Made by a program: the position numbers and the translations under genes. The notes beneath the pieces were generated by a model, which searched no databases, was not told the origin of the DNA, and saw nothing but the letters and a program-made list of their open reading frames with translations. From assembly GCA_014649575.1 (NCBI GenBank), contig BMTH01000011.1, forward strand, positions 124,001 to 188,000: a stretch of DNA of 64,000 bases. The letters are read 5' to 3'. Source of the DNA: Streptomyces griseoincarnatus. Its GTDB lineage: Bacteria; Actinomycetota; Actinomycetes; Streptomycetales; Streptomycetaceae. Below, piece after piece: positions 15,852-23,643 of this stretch; position 1 is the stretch's first letter, and every line of letters begins with the position of its first letter.

Positions 15852-16424
15852 GTGGCAACACCCCCAGACGGTTCATCGGCGGGCAACTGGTCGTACGGCC
15901 CTGCCCAGGGTCAGAACGACGGTTCCCAGAACCGGTACGGTTACCCCTCCACGCCGCAGCACGGTCAGCCGTACGCGCCTCAGGGCCCCGGCCCCTCGCC
16001 GTACGACCAGCCGCACAGCCCGCGCATCCAGCCCGTGCAGCCGCAGCGCCGGACACCCGAGGCGGCGCCCGCAGGGGCGTCGAACAACCCCCTGGTGCGC
16101 CCGTACGCGATGACGGGCGGCCGCACCAGGCCGCGGTACCAGCTCGCCATCGAGGCGCTGGTGCACACCACCGCGCAGCCGCACCAGATGCAGGGCCAGC
16201 TGCCCGAGCATCAGCGGATCTGCAACCTCTGCCGGGAAATCAAGTCGGTGGCCGAGGTCTCGGCCCTGCTGACCATCCCTCTCGGCGTGGCCAGGATCCT
16301 CGTCGCCGACTTGGCGGAGGCGGGACTGGTCGCCATCCATCAGCCCGGCGGCGACGAGAACGCCGGCGGCCAGCCAGACGTGACACTGCTCGAAAGGGTG
16401 CTCAGTGGACTTCGCAAGCTCTAG
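15852..16424 (+). CDS. cvnC2: DUF742 protein CvnC (second conservon)
   Basis: 190 residues from GTG 15852, with an excellent AGGAGGAG Shine-Dalgarno. The first 75 residues are a Pro/Gln/Tyr/Ser-rich extension absent from CvnC1. The DUF742 core follows (VRPYAMTGGRTRPRYQLAIE, EHQRICNLCREIKSVAEVSA). The last 20 bp overlap cvnD2. The extension may be an interaction surface particular to this conservon; that is inference. Confidence 0.93.
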   Translation: MATPPDGSSAGNWSYGPAQGQNDGSQNRYGYPSTPQHGQPYAPQGPGPSPYDQPHSPRIQPVQPQRRTPEAAPAGASNNPLVRPYAMTGGRTRPRYQLAIEALVHTTAQPHQMQGQLPEHQRICNLCREIKSVAEVSALLTIPLGVARILVADLAEAGLVAIHQPGGDENAGGQPDVTLLERVLSGLRKL

Positions 16425-16986
16425 CGGCGGTCCTTCCCGCTCCACCACCTCGGCGAAGATCGTGGTGGCGGGTGGCTTCGGCGTGGGCAAGACCACGTTC
16501 GTCGGGGCCGTTTCGGAGATCAACCCGCTGCGCACGGAGGCCGTCATGACGTCTGCTTCGGCAGGCATCGACGACCTCACCCACACCGGGGACAAGACCA
16601 CCACCACGGTGGCCATGGACTTCGGCCGTATCACCCTGGACCAGGACCTGATCCTCTACCTGTTCGGCACCCCCGGCCAGGACCGCTTCTGGTTCATGTG
16701 GGACGACCTGGTGCGCGGCGCCATCGGCGCGGTCGTGCTCGTCGACACCCGCCGTCTCGCCGACTGCTTCCCCGCGGTCGACTACTTCGAGAACAGCGGA
16801 CTGCCCTTCGTCATCGCCCTCAACGGCTTCGACGGACAGCAGCCGTACAACCCGGACGAGGTCCGGGAGGCTCTTCAGATCGGGCCGGACACGCCGATCA
16901 TCACGACCGATGCGCGGCATCGGGCCGATGCGAAGTCGACGCTCATCACGCTCGTTGAGCACGCGCTGATGGCGCGGCTCCGCTAG
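16405..16986 (+). CDS. cvnD2: Small GTPase CvnD (second conservon)
   Basis: 193 residues with P-loop GGFGVGKTT, GTPGQDRFW switch region and NGFDG specificity loop. It is identical in DNA to cvnD1 from 16444 to 16835. It is three residues shorter because the short linker after the first nine residues differs. It is the last gene of the second conservon, and a hairpin at 17003-17037 follows. No cytochrome P450 gene accompanies either conservon. Confidence 0.94.
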   Translation: MDFASSSGGPSRSTTSAKIVVAGGFGVGKTTFVGAVSEINPLRTEAVMTSASAGIDDLTHTGDKTTTTVAMDFGRITLDQDLILYLFGTPGQDRFWFMWDDLVRGAIGAVVLVDTRRLADCFPAVDYFENSGLPFVIALNGFDGQQPYNPDEVREALQIGPDTPIITTDARHRADAKSTLITLVEHALMARLR

Positions 16987-17002
16987 GCGCTCTCCGCGCG
17001 AG

Positions 17003-17037
17003 AACAGCCCCCGGTGCTTTGTGGCACGGGGGCTGTT
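17003..17037. terminator. Terminator after conservon 2
   Basis: AACAGCCCCC and GGGGGCTGTT form a 10-bp stem with a partly paired GGTGC/GGCAC interior, 17 bases past the cvnD2 stop. Confidence 0.75.
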
Positions 17038-17080
17038 TCCGTGGGTGCGGATACCAGAACGCCGGGTTCTGTTCCGATGC

Positions 17081-17365
17081 CGGGTGCGGGCGCGCGCGGG
17101 CCGCTCGCGCAGTTCCCCGCGCCCCTGCTGCCCTACGGGCAGACGGCACCTCTGCAGCACCGGGTGCGGGTGGTCCCTGGCCGCTCGCGCAGTTCCCCGC
17201 GCCCCTTCAGGGGCCGCTCAGCCCGCGGGCAGTCGTGCCGCTGGGGCGGCACGGGTGGGCGCGGGCGGCAACCATGTTCCCGCCGAGGTGCGAGACACCC
17301 CCTACGGCCACCGAGACGCCGGGTGCGGGTGGTCCGTGGTTGCTCGCGCAGTTCCCCGCGCCCCT
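17081..17365. repeat. Three copies of a 46-bp GC-rich intergenic repeat
   Basis: Units at 17081-17126, 17161-17206 and 17320-17365 each begin CGGGTGCGGG and end with GCTCGCGCAGTTCCCCGCGC plus CCCT. The starts are 80 and 159 bp apart, so the period is close to 80 bp. No gene is present between cvnD2 and accE. Similar GCAGTTCCCCGCGCCCC elements are familiar from Streptomyces intergenic regions; their function is not known. Confidence 0.75.
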
Positions 17366-17378
17366 TCAGGGGGTTGCA

Positions 17379-17414
17379 GAAGGGCCCCGCCTTCGCGTGA
17401 AGGTGGGGCCCTTC
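17379..17414. terminator. Terminator of the accB-accE operon
   Basis: GAAGGGCCCCGCCTTC pairs with GAAGGTGGGGCCCTTC (one G-T pair) around GCGT. It ends four bases before the accE stop on the opposite side and can serve both strands. Confidence 0.75.
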
Positions 17415-17418
17415 TGGG

Positions 17419-17610
17419 TCAGCGCCAGCTGTGGGGGGCTCGGAAGCCTGGTTCGCGTTCCAGACGGCGCCAGCCGGCCCGGGGACGGCCCCGGTGAGCC
17501 GGCGCAGGCGTCGGCGCGTTGGCCGCACGAGCCATCAGGATCGCCGCGATCGCCGCGACCTCCTCCGGCTCGGCATGCCCCTTCTCCACACGGATGTCAG
17601 GTGTCGTCAT
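17419..17610 (-). CDS. accE: Acyl-CoA carboxylase epsilon subunit
   Basis: 63 residues. The pattern IRVEKGHAEPEEVAAIAAIL near the N-terminus, then an Ala/Pro linker and a C-terminal Trp-containing segment (GWRRLEREP), is the signature of the small actinobacterial epsilon subunit. It binds and stimulates the biotin carboxylase/carboxyltransferase complex. It lies 15 bp after accB on the same strand, which confirms the assignment. Confidence 0.9.
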   Translation of the reverse strand: MTTPDIRVEKGHAEPEEVAAIAAILMARAANAPTPAPAHRGRPRAGWRRLEREPGFRAPHSWR

Positions 17611-17625
17611 CGTCAGTTCTCCCAG

Positions 17626-19209
17626 TTACTGGGGCGGGTTGCCGTGCTTGCGCGACGGCAGGTCGGCGTGCTTGGTCTGCAGCATCGCCAGCGAACGGAT
17701 CAGCACCTCGCGGGTCTCGGCCGGGTCGATCACGTCGTCGACCAGACCGCGCTCGGCGGCGTAGTAGGGGTGCATCAGCTCGGACTTGTACTCCTTGACC
17801 ATGCGCGCCCGCATGGCCTCGGGGTCCTCGGCCTCCGCGATCTGCCGACGGAAGATCACGTTCGCCGCGCCCTCCGCGCCCATCACCGCGATCTCGTTCG
17901 TCGGCCAGGCGTAGGTCAGGTCGGCGCCGATGGACTGCGAGTCCATGACGATGTACGCACCGCCGTACGCCTTGCGCAGGATCAGCGAGATCCGCGGCAC
18001 CGTGGCGTTGCAGTACGCGTAGAGCAGTTTCGCGCCGTGGCGGATGATGCCGCCGTGCTCCTGGTCAACGCCCGGCAGGAAGCCGGGCACGTCCAGGAAG
18101 GTCAGGATCGGGATGTTGAAGGCGTCGCACATCTGCACGAAGCGTGCGGCCTTCTCGCTGGCCTCGATGTCCAGCACGCCCGCCAGCGCCTGCGGCTGGT
18201 TCGCGACGATGCCGACGACCTGGCCGTCCATCCGCGCCAGCGCGCAGATGATGTTGCGGGCCCAGCGCTCGTGGACCTCGAGGTACTCGCCGTCGTCGAC
18301 GATCTCCTCGATGACCTTCGCCATGTCGTAGGGGCGGTTGCCGTCGGCCGGGACCAGGTCCAGCAGCACGTCGCTGCGGCGGTCGGCGGCGTCCGGGCTG
18401 TCCACCCGCGGCGGGTTCTCGCGGTTGTTCTGCGGCAGGAGGGAGAGGAGGTAGCGCACCTCGGCGATGCAGGTCTCCTCGTCGTCGTAGGCGAAGTGAC
18501 AGACACCGCTCGTCTCGGCGTGCACGTCCGCGCCGCCCAGGCCGTTCTGGGTGATCTCCTCACCCGTGACGGCCTTGACGACGTCCGGGCCGGTGATGAA
18601 CATCTGCGAGGTGTCCCGCACCATGAACACGAAGTCGGTGAGGGCGGGGCTGTAGGCGGCGCCGCCCGCGCACGGGCCCAGCATCACCGAGATCTGCGGG
18701 ATGACACCGCTCGCCTTGGTGTTGCGCTGGAAGATCCCGCCGTAGCCCGCGAGAGCCGACACGCCCTCCTGGATACGCGCGCCTGCGCCGTCGTTCAGGG
18801 ACACCAGCGGCGCCCCGGCCGCGATGGCCATGTCCATGATCTTGTGGATCTTCGTGGCGTGCGCCTCGCCCAGCGCGCCGCCGAAGATGCGGAAGTCGTG
18901 GGCGTAGACGAAGACCGTCCGCCCCTCCACCGTCCCCCAGCCGGTGATCACACCGTCGGTGTGCGGCTTCTTCTCCTCCAGACCGAAGCCGGTGGCCCGG
19001 TGCCGGCGCAGCTGCTCGACCTCGCGGAAGGACCCCGCGTCCAGCAGCAGTTCGATGCGCTCCCGCGCGGTCAGCTTGCCCTTGGCGTGCTGCGCCTGGG
19101 TCGCCTTCTCGCTCGGGCCGGCCAGTGCCTGCGCACGGATCTCGTGCAGTTCGGCCACGCGTCCGCGTGCGTCGGTCGGCTCACCCGGCGCCTCATCCAA
19201 AACGGTCAT
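17626..19209 (-). CDS. accB: Acyl-CoA (acetyl/propionyl-CoA) carboxylase beta subunit
   Basis: 527 residues, a full-length carboxyltransferase with N- and C-terminal crotonase-like halves. Hallmarks are KLTARERIELLLDAGSF, HDFRIFGGALGE, GGAAYSPALTDFVFMV, GFLPGVDQEHGGIIRHGAKL and KAYGGAYIVMDS. It transfers CO2 from carboxybiotin to acetyl- or propionyl-CoA, giving malonyl- or methylmalonyl-CoA for fatty acids and polyketides. The biotinylated alpha subunit is not in this window. accE follows. Confidence 0.95.
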   Translation of the reverse strand: MTVLDEAPGEPTDARGRVAELHEIRAQALAGPSEKATQAQHAKGKLTARERIELLLDAGSFREVEQLRRHRATGFGLEEKKPHTDGVITGWGTVEGRTVFVYAHDFRIFGGALGEAHATKIHKIMDMAIAAGAPLVSLNDGAGARIQEGVSALAGYGGIFQRNTKASGVIPQISVMLGPCAGGAAYSPALTDFVFMVRDTSQMFITGPDVVKAVTGEEITQNGLGGADVHAETSGVCHFAYDDEETCIAEVRYLLSLLPQNNRENPPRVDSPDAADRRSDVLLDLVPADGNRPYDMAKVIEEIVDDGEYLEVHERWARNIICALARMDGQVVGIVANQPQALAGVLDIEASEKAARFVQMCDAFNIPILTFLDVPGFLPGVDQEHGGIIRHGAKLLYAYCNATVPRISLILRKAYGGAYIVMDSQSIGADLTYAWPTNEIAVMGAEGAANVIFRRQIAEAEDPEAMRARMVKEYKSELMHPYYAAERGLVDDVIDPAETREVLIRSLAMLQTKHADLPSRKHGNPPQ

Positions 19210-19380
19210 GTAGTGACCTTACGAAGCCCGCCGCTGATTGCGAGCCGTCGACTCCTCACAGTCTCCGGGGTGTTTTCCTGGTAGCACTGAACAGAACCAG
19301 GCGGCTGTGCAGGCGTTTCGACTGCTCAGAGGGCCTGCTGCTTGTGGGGGTCGCACAAAGCTCAGCGGCTGAGAGCCGCC

Positions 19381-19830
19381 TCACACGCGGGGTCGCGCAT
19401 GCCTCCCCCCGAGTGACGCGCAGCCGCGGACGGGCCCGGTGGGCAGAATCTCCACGGCGTCCGGGTGGTCCGGCACCTTCCGTACGGGGCGGCCCCATTC
19501 AAGTTCCTGGGGTTCCCCCGTTCGGGTCGGGTGGCTCACGGAGAGCGTACCGGTACGCCCCTGGCGGCGGAGCGGCACGGCTGCCGGGCGGGAGACGGTG
19601 AGCCCTCCCGCGTTGCCTGGCCACCAGGAGGCGGCGGCGGTGAGGCCGAGGGAGAGGGCCTCCACGGCCTGCCGGGAGGCGTCGTCGGCGAGGACCCGCG
19701 GCCGCCTTGGGCCGACGGCGGTGCGCGCGACCCCGTCGCGGGCCGCGCCCGGCAGGAAGGCGTAGCGGGCGTCGGCCGGGTCGGTGCCGTGGTCGAGCCA
19801 GAGGTTCTGCCGACGGCGGGTGCGGCGTTC
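19381..19830 (-). pseudogene. Remnant of a polysaccharide lyase family 8 (hyaluronate/xanthan lyase-like) gene
   Basis: The minus frame contains NLWLDHGTDPADARYAFLPG, VLADDASRQAVEALSLGLTA, ASWWPGNAGGLTVS and LSVSHPTRTGEPQELEW, in the order seen in the C-terminal beta domain of PL8 lyases. No catalytic alpha-barrel region, signal peptide or continuing frame is found upstream, so only a C-terminal scrap of about 150 codons remains. The family call is from remembered motifs. The rest of 19210-20120 shows no gene. Confidence 0.55.
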
Positions 19831-20120
19831 GGGCCGGGCGCCCGCGTTGACGTCGGACCGGGCGCCGCCCGCCCCGTCGGGCAGCCGCCTCGCCCAGTGC
19901 CCGCCCCTGTGGCCGAGGGGGCCGCACGGCCTCGTCCGCAGCGGTCCGGAGGCCACCGGCAGAGGCCCATGGACTAGGGCGCGGACGCACCCGCCACCTC
20001 CCCCGTGCCGGGACCGGGTCGCGCCTGCCCACGCGGCAGAAGACACGCATGCTCAGCCGCGACGGCACCGGACCCGGGGGGCGGTACTCGCCACCCCCGT
20101 CGGCGGAAGCGCCCGCCGCC

Positions 20121-20960
20121 TCAGCCGAAGCGGTTCAGGAGCCTCCGGTACAGGCCGGGTGTCAGTGCGCGCACGCGGGACGGGAGTGACAGCCAAGACG
20201 GGATGTACGTGTCGTCACGGGACTCGCTGACCGCGTCCCAGACCGCCGCCGCGACGCGTCCTGCCGAGGTGGGGCGGGGGTGGGAGCGGTGGTAGGGGCG
20301 GCCGCGGCGGGCGAAGAAGCCCGTCTCGACGGGGCCGGGCACGACCAGCGTGACGCCGACGCCGGTGCCGCGCAGCTCCTGCCGCAGGGCCTCGGCGAAC
20401 GCGGCGAGGCCCGCCTTGGCGGCGGAGTACACCGCCTCCTCGCGGACGCCCACCGCTCCGGCCACCGACCCGACGAGCACCACCCGGCCGCTCCCGGCCG
20501 CCACCATCGCGGGCAGCACCTCGCGCACGAGGTGGAGGGTGGCGTTGAGGTCGAGGAAGAGCACCCGGTCGATGTCGGTGTGCGGCATGGTCAGGAAGGG
20601 GCCCGCCCAGCCGATGCCCGCCCCGGCGACCAGCAGGTCGATCCGTCCGGCCTCCCGCAGCGCGGCCTCGGCCAGCATCTTCCCCCCGTCGGGTGCGGCG
20701 AGGTCGGCGGGCAGCAGGACCGCGGACGTGCCGGACGCGGTCTCCTCCAGCCGCCGCCTGTCGCGTCCGCTGAGCAGCAGGTGCCACCCGCCGGCGGCGA
20801 AGCGCCGGGCCGTGGCCGCGCCGATGCCCGAGGACGCGCCGGTGACGAGGGCGACGCGGCGGTCCGTGCGGGGCGGGGTCTGTTCGACCGCCGCGGCCGC
20901 GGCGGAGGCGGCGGGGTCGGCCGGGGGGTCGTAGGTGGAATCGGAGCCGGTGGTGGTCAC
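20121..20960 (-). CDS. Short-chain dehydrogenase/reductase
   Basis: 279 residues from GTG 20960, with GGGAG nine bases upstream. A disordered leader of about 35 residues precedes the Rossmann motif TGASSGIGAATA. Later come the catalytic Ser in VLVGSVAGAVG and YSAAKAG (Tyr-x3-Lys). The C-terminal WDAVSESRDDTYIPSW segment is typical of classical SDRs annotated as acyl or ketone reductases. It uses NAD(P)H; the substrate is unknown. It is divergent from the radical SAM gene. Confidence 0.9.
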   Translation of the reverse strand: MTTTGSDSTYDPPADPAASAAAAAVEQTPPRTDRRVALVTGASSGIGAATARRFAAGGWHLLLSGRDRRRLEETASGTSAVLLPADLAAPDGGKMLAEAALREAGRIDLLVAGAGIGWAGPFLTMPHTDIDRVLFLDLNATLHLVREVLPAMVAAGSGRVVLVGSVAGAVGVREEAVYSAAKAGLAAFAEALRQELRGTGVGVTLVVPGPVETGFFARRGRPYHRSHPRPTSAGRVAAAVWDAVSESRDDTYIPSWLSLPSRVRALTPGLYRRLLNRFG

Positions 20961-21250
20961 GAGTACGGTCTCCCATGCGCTTCGCTGCGGGCCTCGCCAT
21001 CCAGGACACCCCCGGTCCGGGGGACCGCGCCAGCGCAGCGGCCCGTTCGCGGCAGTCCCGGCGGCGGGCCTCCTGCGGGCGCATCCACCGGTGATCGCGG
21101 GGTCGCGGGGGCCGGTGCGCCGCGCCGCGCAACCACTCCTGCGTGCCGCCGGGTGGGCCATGCGGGCGTACGGGCAGTACGCGACCCGCCGCGCCGGGTT
21201 ACGAAAGGGACGTCCCGTCCTGTTCCCGGCACCCGTGACGAGGTCCCCTC

Positions 21251-22750
21251 ATGCGCCTGCTGCTCGTCCACCCCAGCGCCCTGATGTACTCCGAGATCTT
21301 CCTCCGGCTCGAACCCCTGGGGCTGGAGCGCGTGGCCGGCGCCGCCCGCGAGGCGGGTCACGAGGTGAGGGTGGTCGACCTCCAGGTGCTGAGCGTGCGG
21401 CGGCTGCGCGACGAGGTGCGGTCGTTCCGCCCGGAGGCGCTCGGCATCTCGCTGAACTACCTGGCGAACATCCCCGAGGCGATCCGGCTGGCCGAGCGGG
21501 TCAAGGAGGAGCTGCCGGACTGCTTCGTGTTCCTCGGCGGGCACAGCGTCTCGTTCGTCGCCCAGGAGGTCATCGAGCAGGCGAAGGGCGCCGTGGACGC
21601 CGTGGTCAGGGGCGAGGGCGAGCCCGCCGTCGGGCCGCTGCTCGAGGCGGTGCGGGACGGTGGTGTGGACGGGGTGCCGGGTGTCGTCACGGCATCGGGG
21701 CGCGGCCCCGCCCCGCTGATGCTGCACAGCATCGACGAGCCCTTGCCGGCCCGGGACCTGATGCGCAGCCGGCGCCGGTACTTCATCGGCGAGCTGGACC
21801 CGTGCGCGTCGATCGAGTTCACCCGGGGCTGCCCCTGGGACTGCTCGTTCTGCTCCGCGTGGACGTTCTACGGCCGCAGCTACCGCAAGGCGTCCCCGGA
21901 GGCGGCGGCGGACGATCTTGCGGCGATCCGCGAGCCGAACGTGTTCATCGTGGACGACGTGGCCTTCATCCGGCCGGAGCACGGCGACGCCATCGCCGCG
22001 GAGGTGGAGCGGCGCCGCATCCGCAAGCAGTACTACCTGGAGACCCGCTCCGACGTGCTGCTGCGCCATCCGGAGGTGTTCGAGCGCTGGGCGCGGCTGG
22101 GGCTGCGGTACATGTTCCTCGGCATGGAGGCGATCGACGCCGAGGGGCTCGACCTGTACCGCAAGCGGGTCAGTCCGGACGAGAACCTGAAGGCGCTGGA
22201 GACGGCCCGGCGGATGGGCATCAGGGTCGCCATCAACCTGATCGTGGACCCGGCCTGGGACGAGGAGCGCTTCCGGGTGGTGCGGGAGTTCGCGATGGCC
22301 GTGCCGGAGATCGTGCACTTCACGGTGATGACGCCGTACCCGGGCACGGAGATCTGGCACACCGAGTCGCGGCGGCTCACCACCCGCGACTACCGGCTGT
22401 TCGACATCCAGCACGCGGTGGTGCCCACCACGCTGCCGCTGGACCGCTTCTACGAGGAGCTGGTGCGCACCCAGGCGGTCATCAACCGCAAGCACCTGGG
22501 GTTGCGCACGGCGTTCGGGGCGGCCCAGGTGCTGGCCAGGAACCTGGCGCACGGGCAGACGAACTTCGCCCGGATGCTGTGGAAGTTCAACCAGGTCTAC
22601 AACCCGCGCCGGCAGCTCGCCGACCACGCGCGTCCGGTGCGTCACGAGCTGCCGCTCCCCCAGCGGCTCGACGTGGGCGACCGGCGCCAGCTGTACGTCC
22701 ACACCCGCGGCGCGACCCAGGGCGCCCCGACCCGCCGGCTGCCGGACTAG
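21251..22750 (+). CDS. hpnR: B12-binding radical SAM protein, HpnR-like (hopanoid C-3 methylase)
   Basis: 499 residues. An N-terminal cobalamin-binding-type domain (MRLLLVHPSALMYSEIFLRL, FVFLGGHSVSFVAQEV) precedes a radical SAM core with RGCPWDCSFCSAW (CxxxCxxC, about 197-205) and IVDDVAFI. The stretches LDPCASIEFTRG, TRDYRLFDIQHAVVPT and GQTNFARMLWKFNQVYNP closely resemble HpnR as I remember it. HpnR methylates C-3 of hopanoids using SAM and cobalamin at the membrane. GAGG precedes ATG 21251. No other hopanoid gene is nearby, so the substrate is inferred from family similarity. Confidence 0.75.
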   Translation: MRLLLVHPSALMYSEIFLRLEPLGLERVAGAAREAGHEVRVVDLQVLSVRRLRDEVRSFRPEALGISLNYLANIPEAIRLAERVKEELPDCFVFLGGHSVSFVAQEVIEQAKGAVDAVVRGEGEPAVGPLLEAVRDGGVDGVPGVVTASGRGPAPLMLHSIDEPLPARDLMRSRRRYFIGELDPCASIEFTRGCPWDCSFCSAWTFYGRSYRKASPEAAADDLAAIREPNVFIVDDVAFIRPEHGDAIAAEVERRRIRKQYYLETRSDVLLRHPEVFERWARLGLRYMFLGMEAIDAEGLDLYRKRVSPDENLKALETARRMGIRVAINLIVDPAWDEERFRVVREFAMAVPEIVHFTVMTPYPGTEIWHTESRRLTTRDYRLFDIQHAVVPTTLPLDRFYEELVRTQAVINRKHLGLRTAFGAAQVLARNLAHGQTNFARMLWKFNQVYNPRRQLADHARPVRHELPLPQRLDVGDRRQLYVHTRGATQGAPTRRLPD

Positions 22751-22842
22751 GCCGGGCGGGCCTCACGCCCCGGGCCCTCGCACCCCGGCCGTTCGTTCTC
22801 ACTCGTGCGAGCGAACGGATCGCGACACCTTCCCCGAAAGAT

Positions 22843-22901
22843 GTTGAACATTGAAGGGAATGGGTCTACGGTGAGCCGTGTTGAGTAGTTGAACATTCAA
22901 C
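22843..22901 (+). promoter_or_regulatory. yceI promoter with two MarR-like operator sites
   Basis: The -35 hexamer TTGAAC (22844-22849) and the -10 TACGGT (22867-22872) are 17 bp apart, a good housekeeping promoter. GTTGAACATTGAAG (22843-22856) overlaps the -35, and the related GTTGAACATTCAAC (22888-22901; arms GTTGAA/TTCAAC) lies just past the predicted start. The paired sites suggest repression by a MarR- or TetR-type dimer encoded elsewhere. Confidence 0.65.
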
Positions 22902-22943
22902 GGGATCATATCCGTCCCCCTACCCGTCCCCAGGAGGAACACC

Positions 22944-23546
22944 ATGGGTCTCTTCGGCCGCAAGGACGACGACAAGGGCGCCACCGACTCCGCGGTGACC
23001 CCGGACCTGGCAGCACTGACCGGAGACTACGAGCTCGACCCGGCGCACACCTCGATCGGCTTCGTCGCCCGCCACGCGATGGTCACCAACGTGAAGGGCC
23101 ACTTCGCGGAGTTCTCCGGGACGCTGCACCTCGACGGTGCCGACCCGAGCAGCTCCACGGCCTCCATCGACGTGGCGATGAACAGCATCGACACGGGCAA
23201 CGCCGACCGCGACGGTCACCTGAAGAGCGCGGACTTCTTCAAGATCGACGAGTTCCCGACCATGACCTTCCGCTCCACCAAGGCGGAGGCCCTGGGCGGC
23301 GACGACTACCGCATCACCGGCGACCTGACGATCCTCGGGACCACCAGGCCGATCACCATCGACCTGGAGTTCAACGGCGCCGCGAAGGACCCGTTCGGCA
23401 ACGAGCGCGTCGGCTTCGAGGGCAAGAGCGAGATCCTGCGCTCCGAGTGGGGTCTGACCTGGAACGCGGCGCTGGAGACGGGCGGCATGCTGGTCTCCGA
23501 CAAGATCAAGCTGGTCTTCGACATCTCGGCGATCCGCAAGGGCTGA
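22944..23546 (+). CDS. YceI-family protein
   Basis: 200 residues with a very good AGGAGG before ATG 22944. The YceI lipocalin-like domain spans about 25-200: YELDPAHTSIGFVARHAMVTNVKGHF, ADFFKIDEFPTMTFRST, ITGDLTILGTTRPITIDLEF. These beta-barrel proteins bind isoprenoid-type lipids in studied cases. There is no signal peptide, and the N-terminus is charged (GRKDDDKG), so it is probably cytoplasmic. Its own regulated promoter lies upstream. Confidence 0.93.
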   Translation: MGLFGRKDDDKGATDSAVTPDLAALTGDYELDPAHTSIGFVARHAMVTNVKGHFAEFSGTLHLDGADPSSSTASIDVAMNSIDTGNADRDGHLKSADFFKIDEFPTMTFRSTKAEALGGDDYRITGDLTILGTTRPITIDLEFNGAAKDPFGNERVGFEGKSEILRSEWGLTWNAALETGGMLVSDKIKLVFDISAIRKG

Positions 23547-23563
23547 CGTCCCGCCGCACCCGA

Positions 23564-23601
23564 GAGCGCCCGCTCCTCCCGGTACGGGAGGGCGGGCGCT
23601 C
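23564..23601. terminator. Convergent terminator between yceI and the TPM-domain gene
   Basis: GAGCGCCCGC pairs with GCGGGCGCTC, continuing with CTCCC/GGGAG around GGTAC with one bulge, 18 bases past the yceI stop. Confidence 0.7.
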
Positions 23602-23643
23602 GGCGTGTCCGCGCGGGACGGCGCACCTGGGGCGCGGCCCGGG

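Noticed and set aside
17081..17365. CRISPR array
   Set aside because: Only three units, spacings of 34 and 113 bp between units, no cas genes, and the unit resembles common Streptomyces intergenic repeats.
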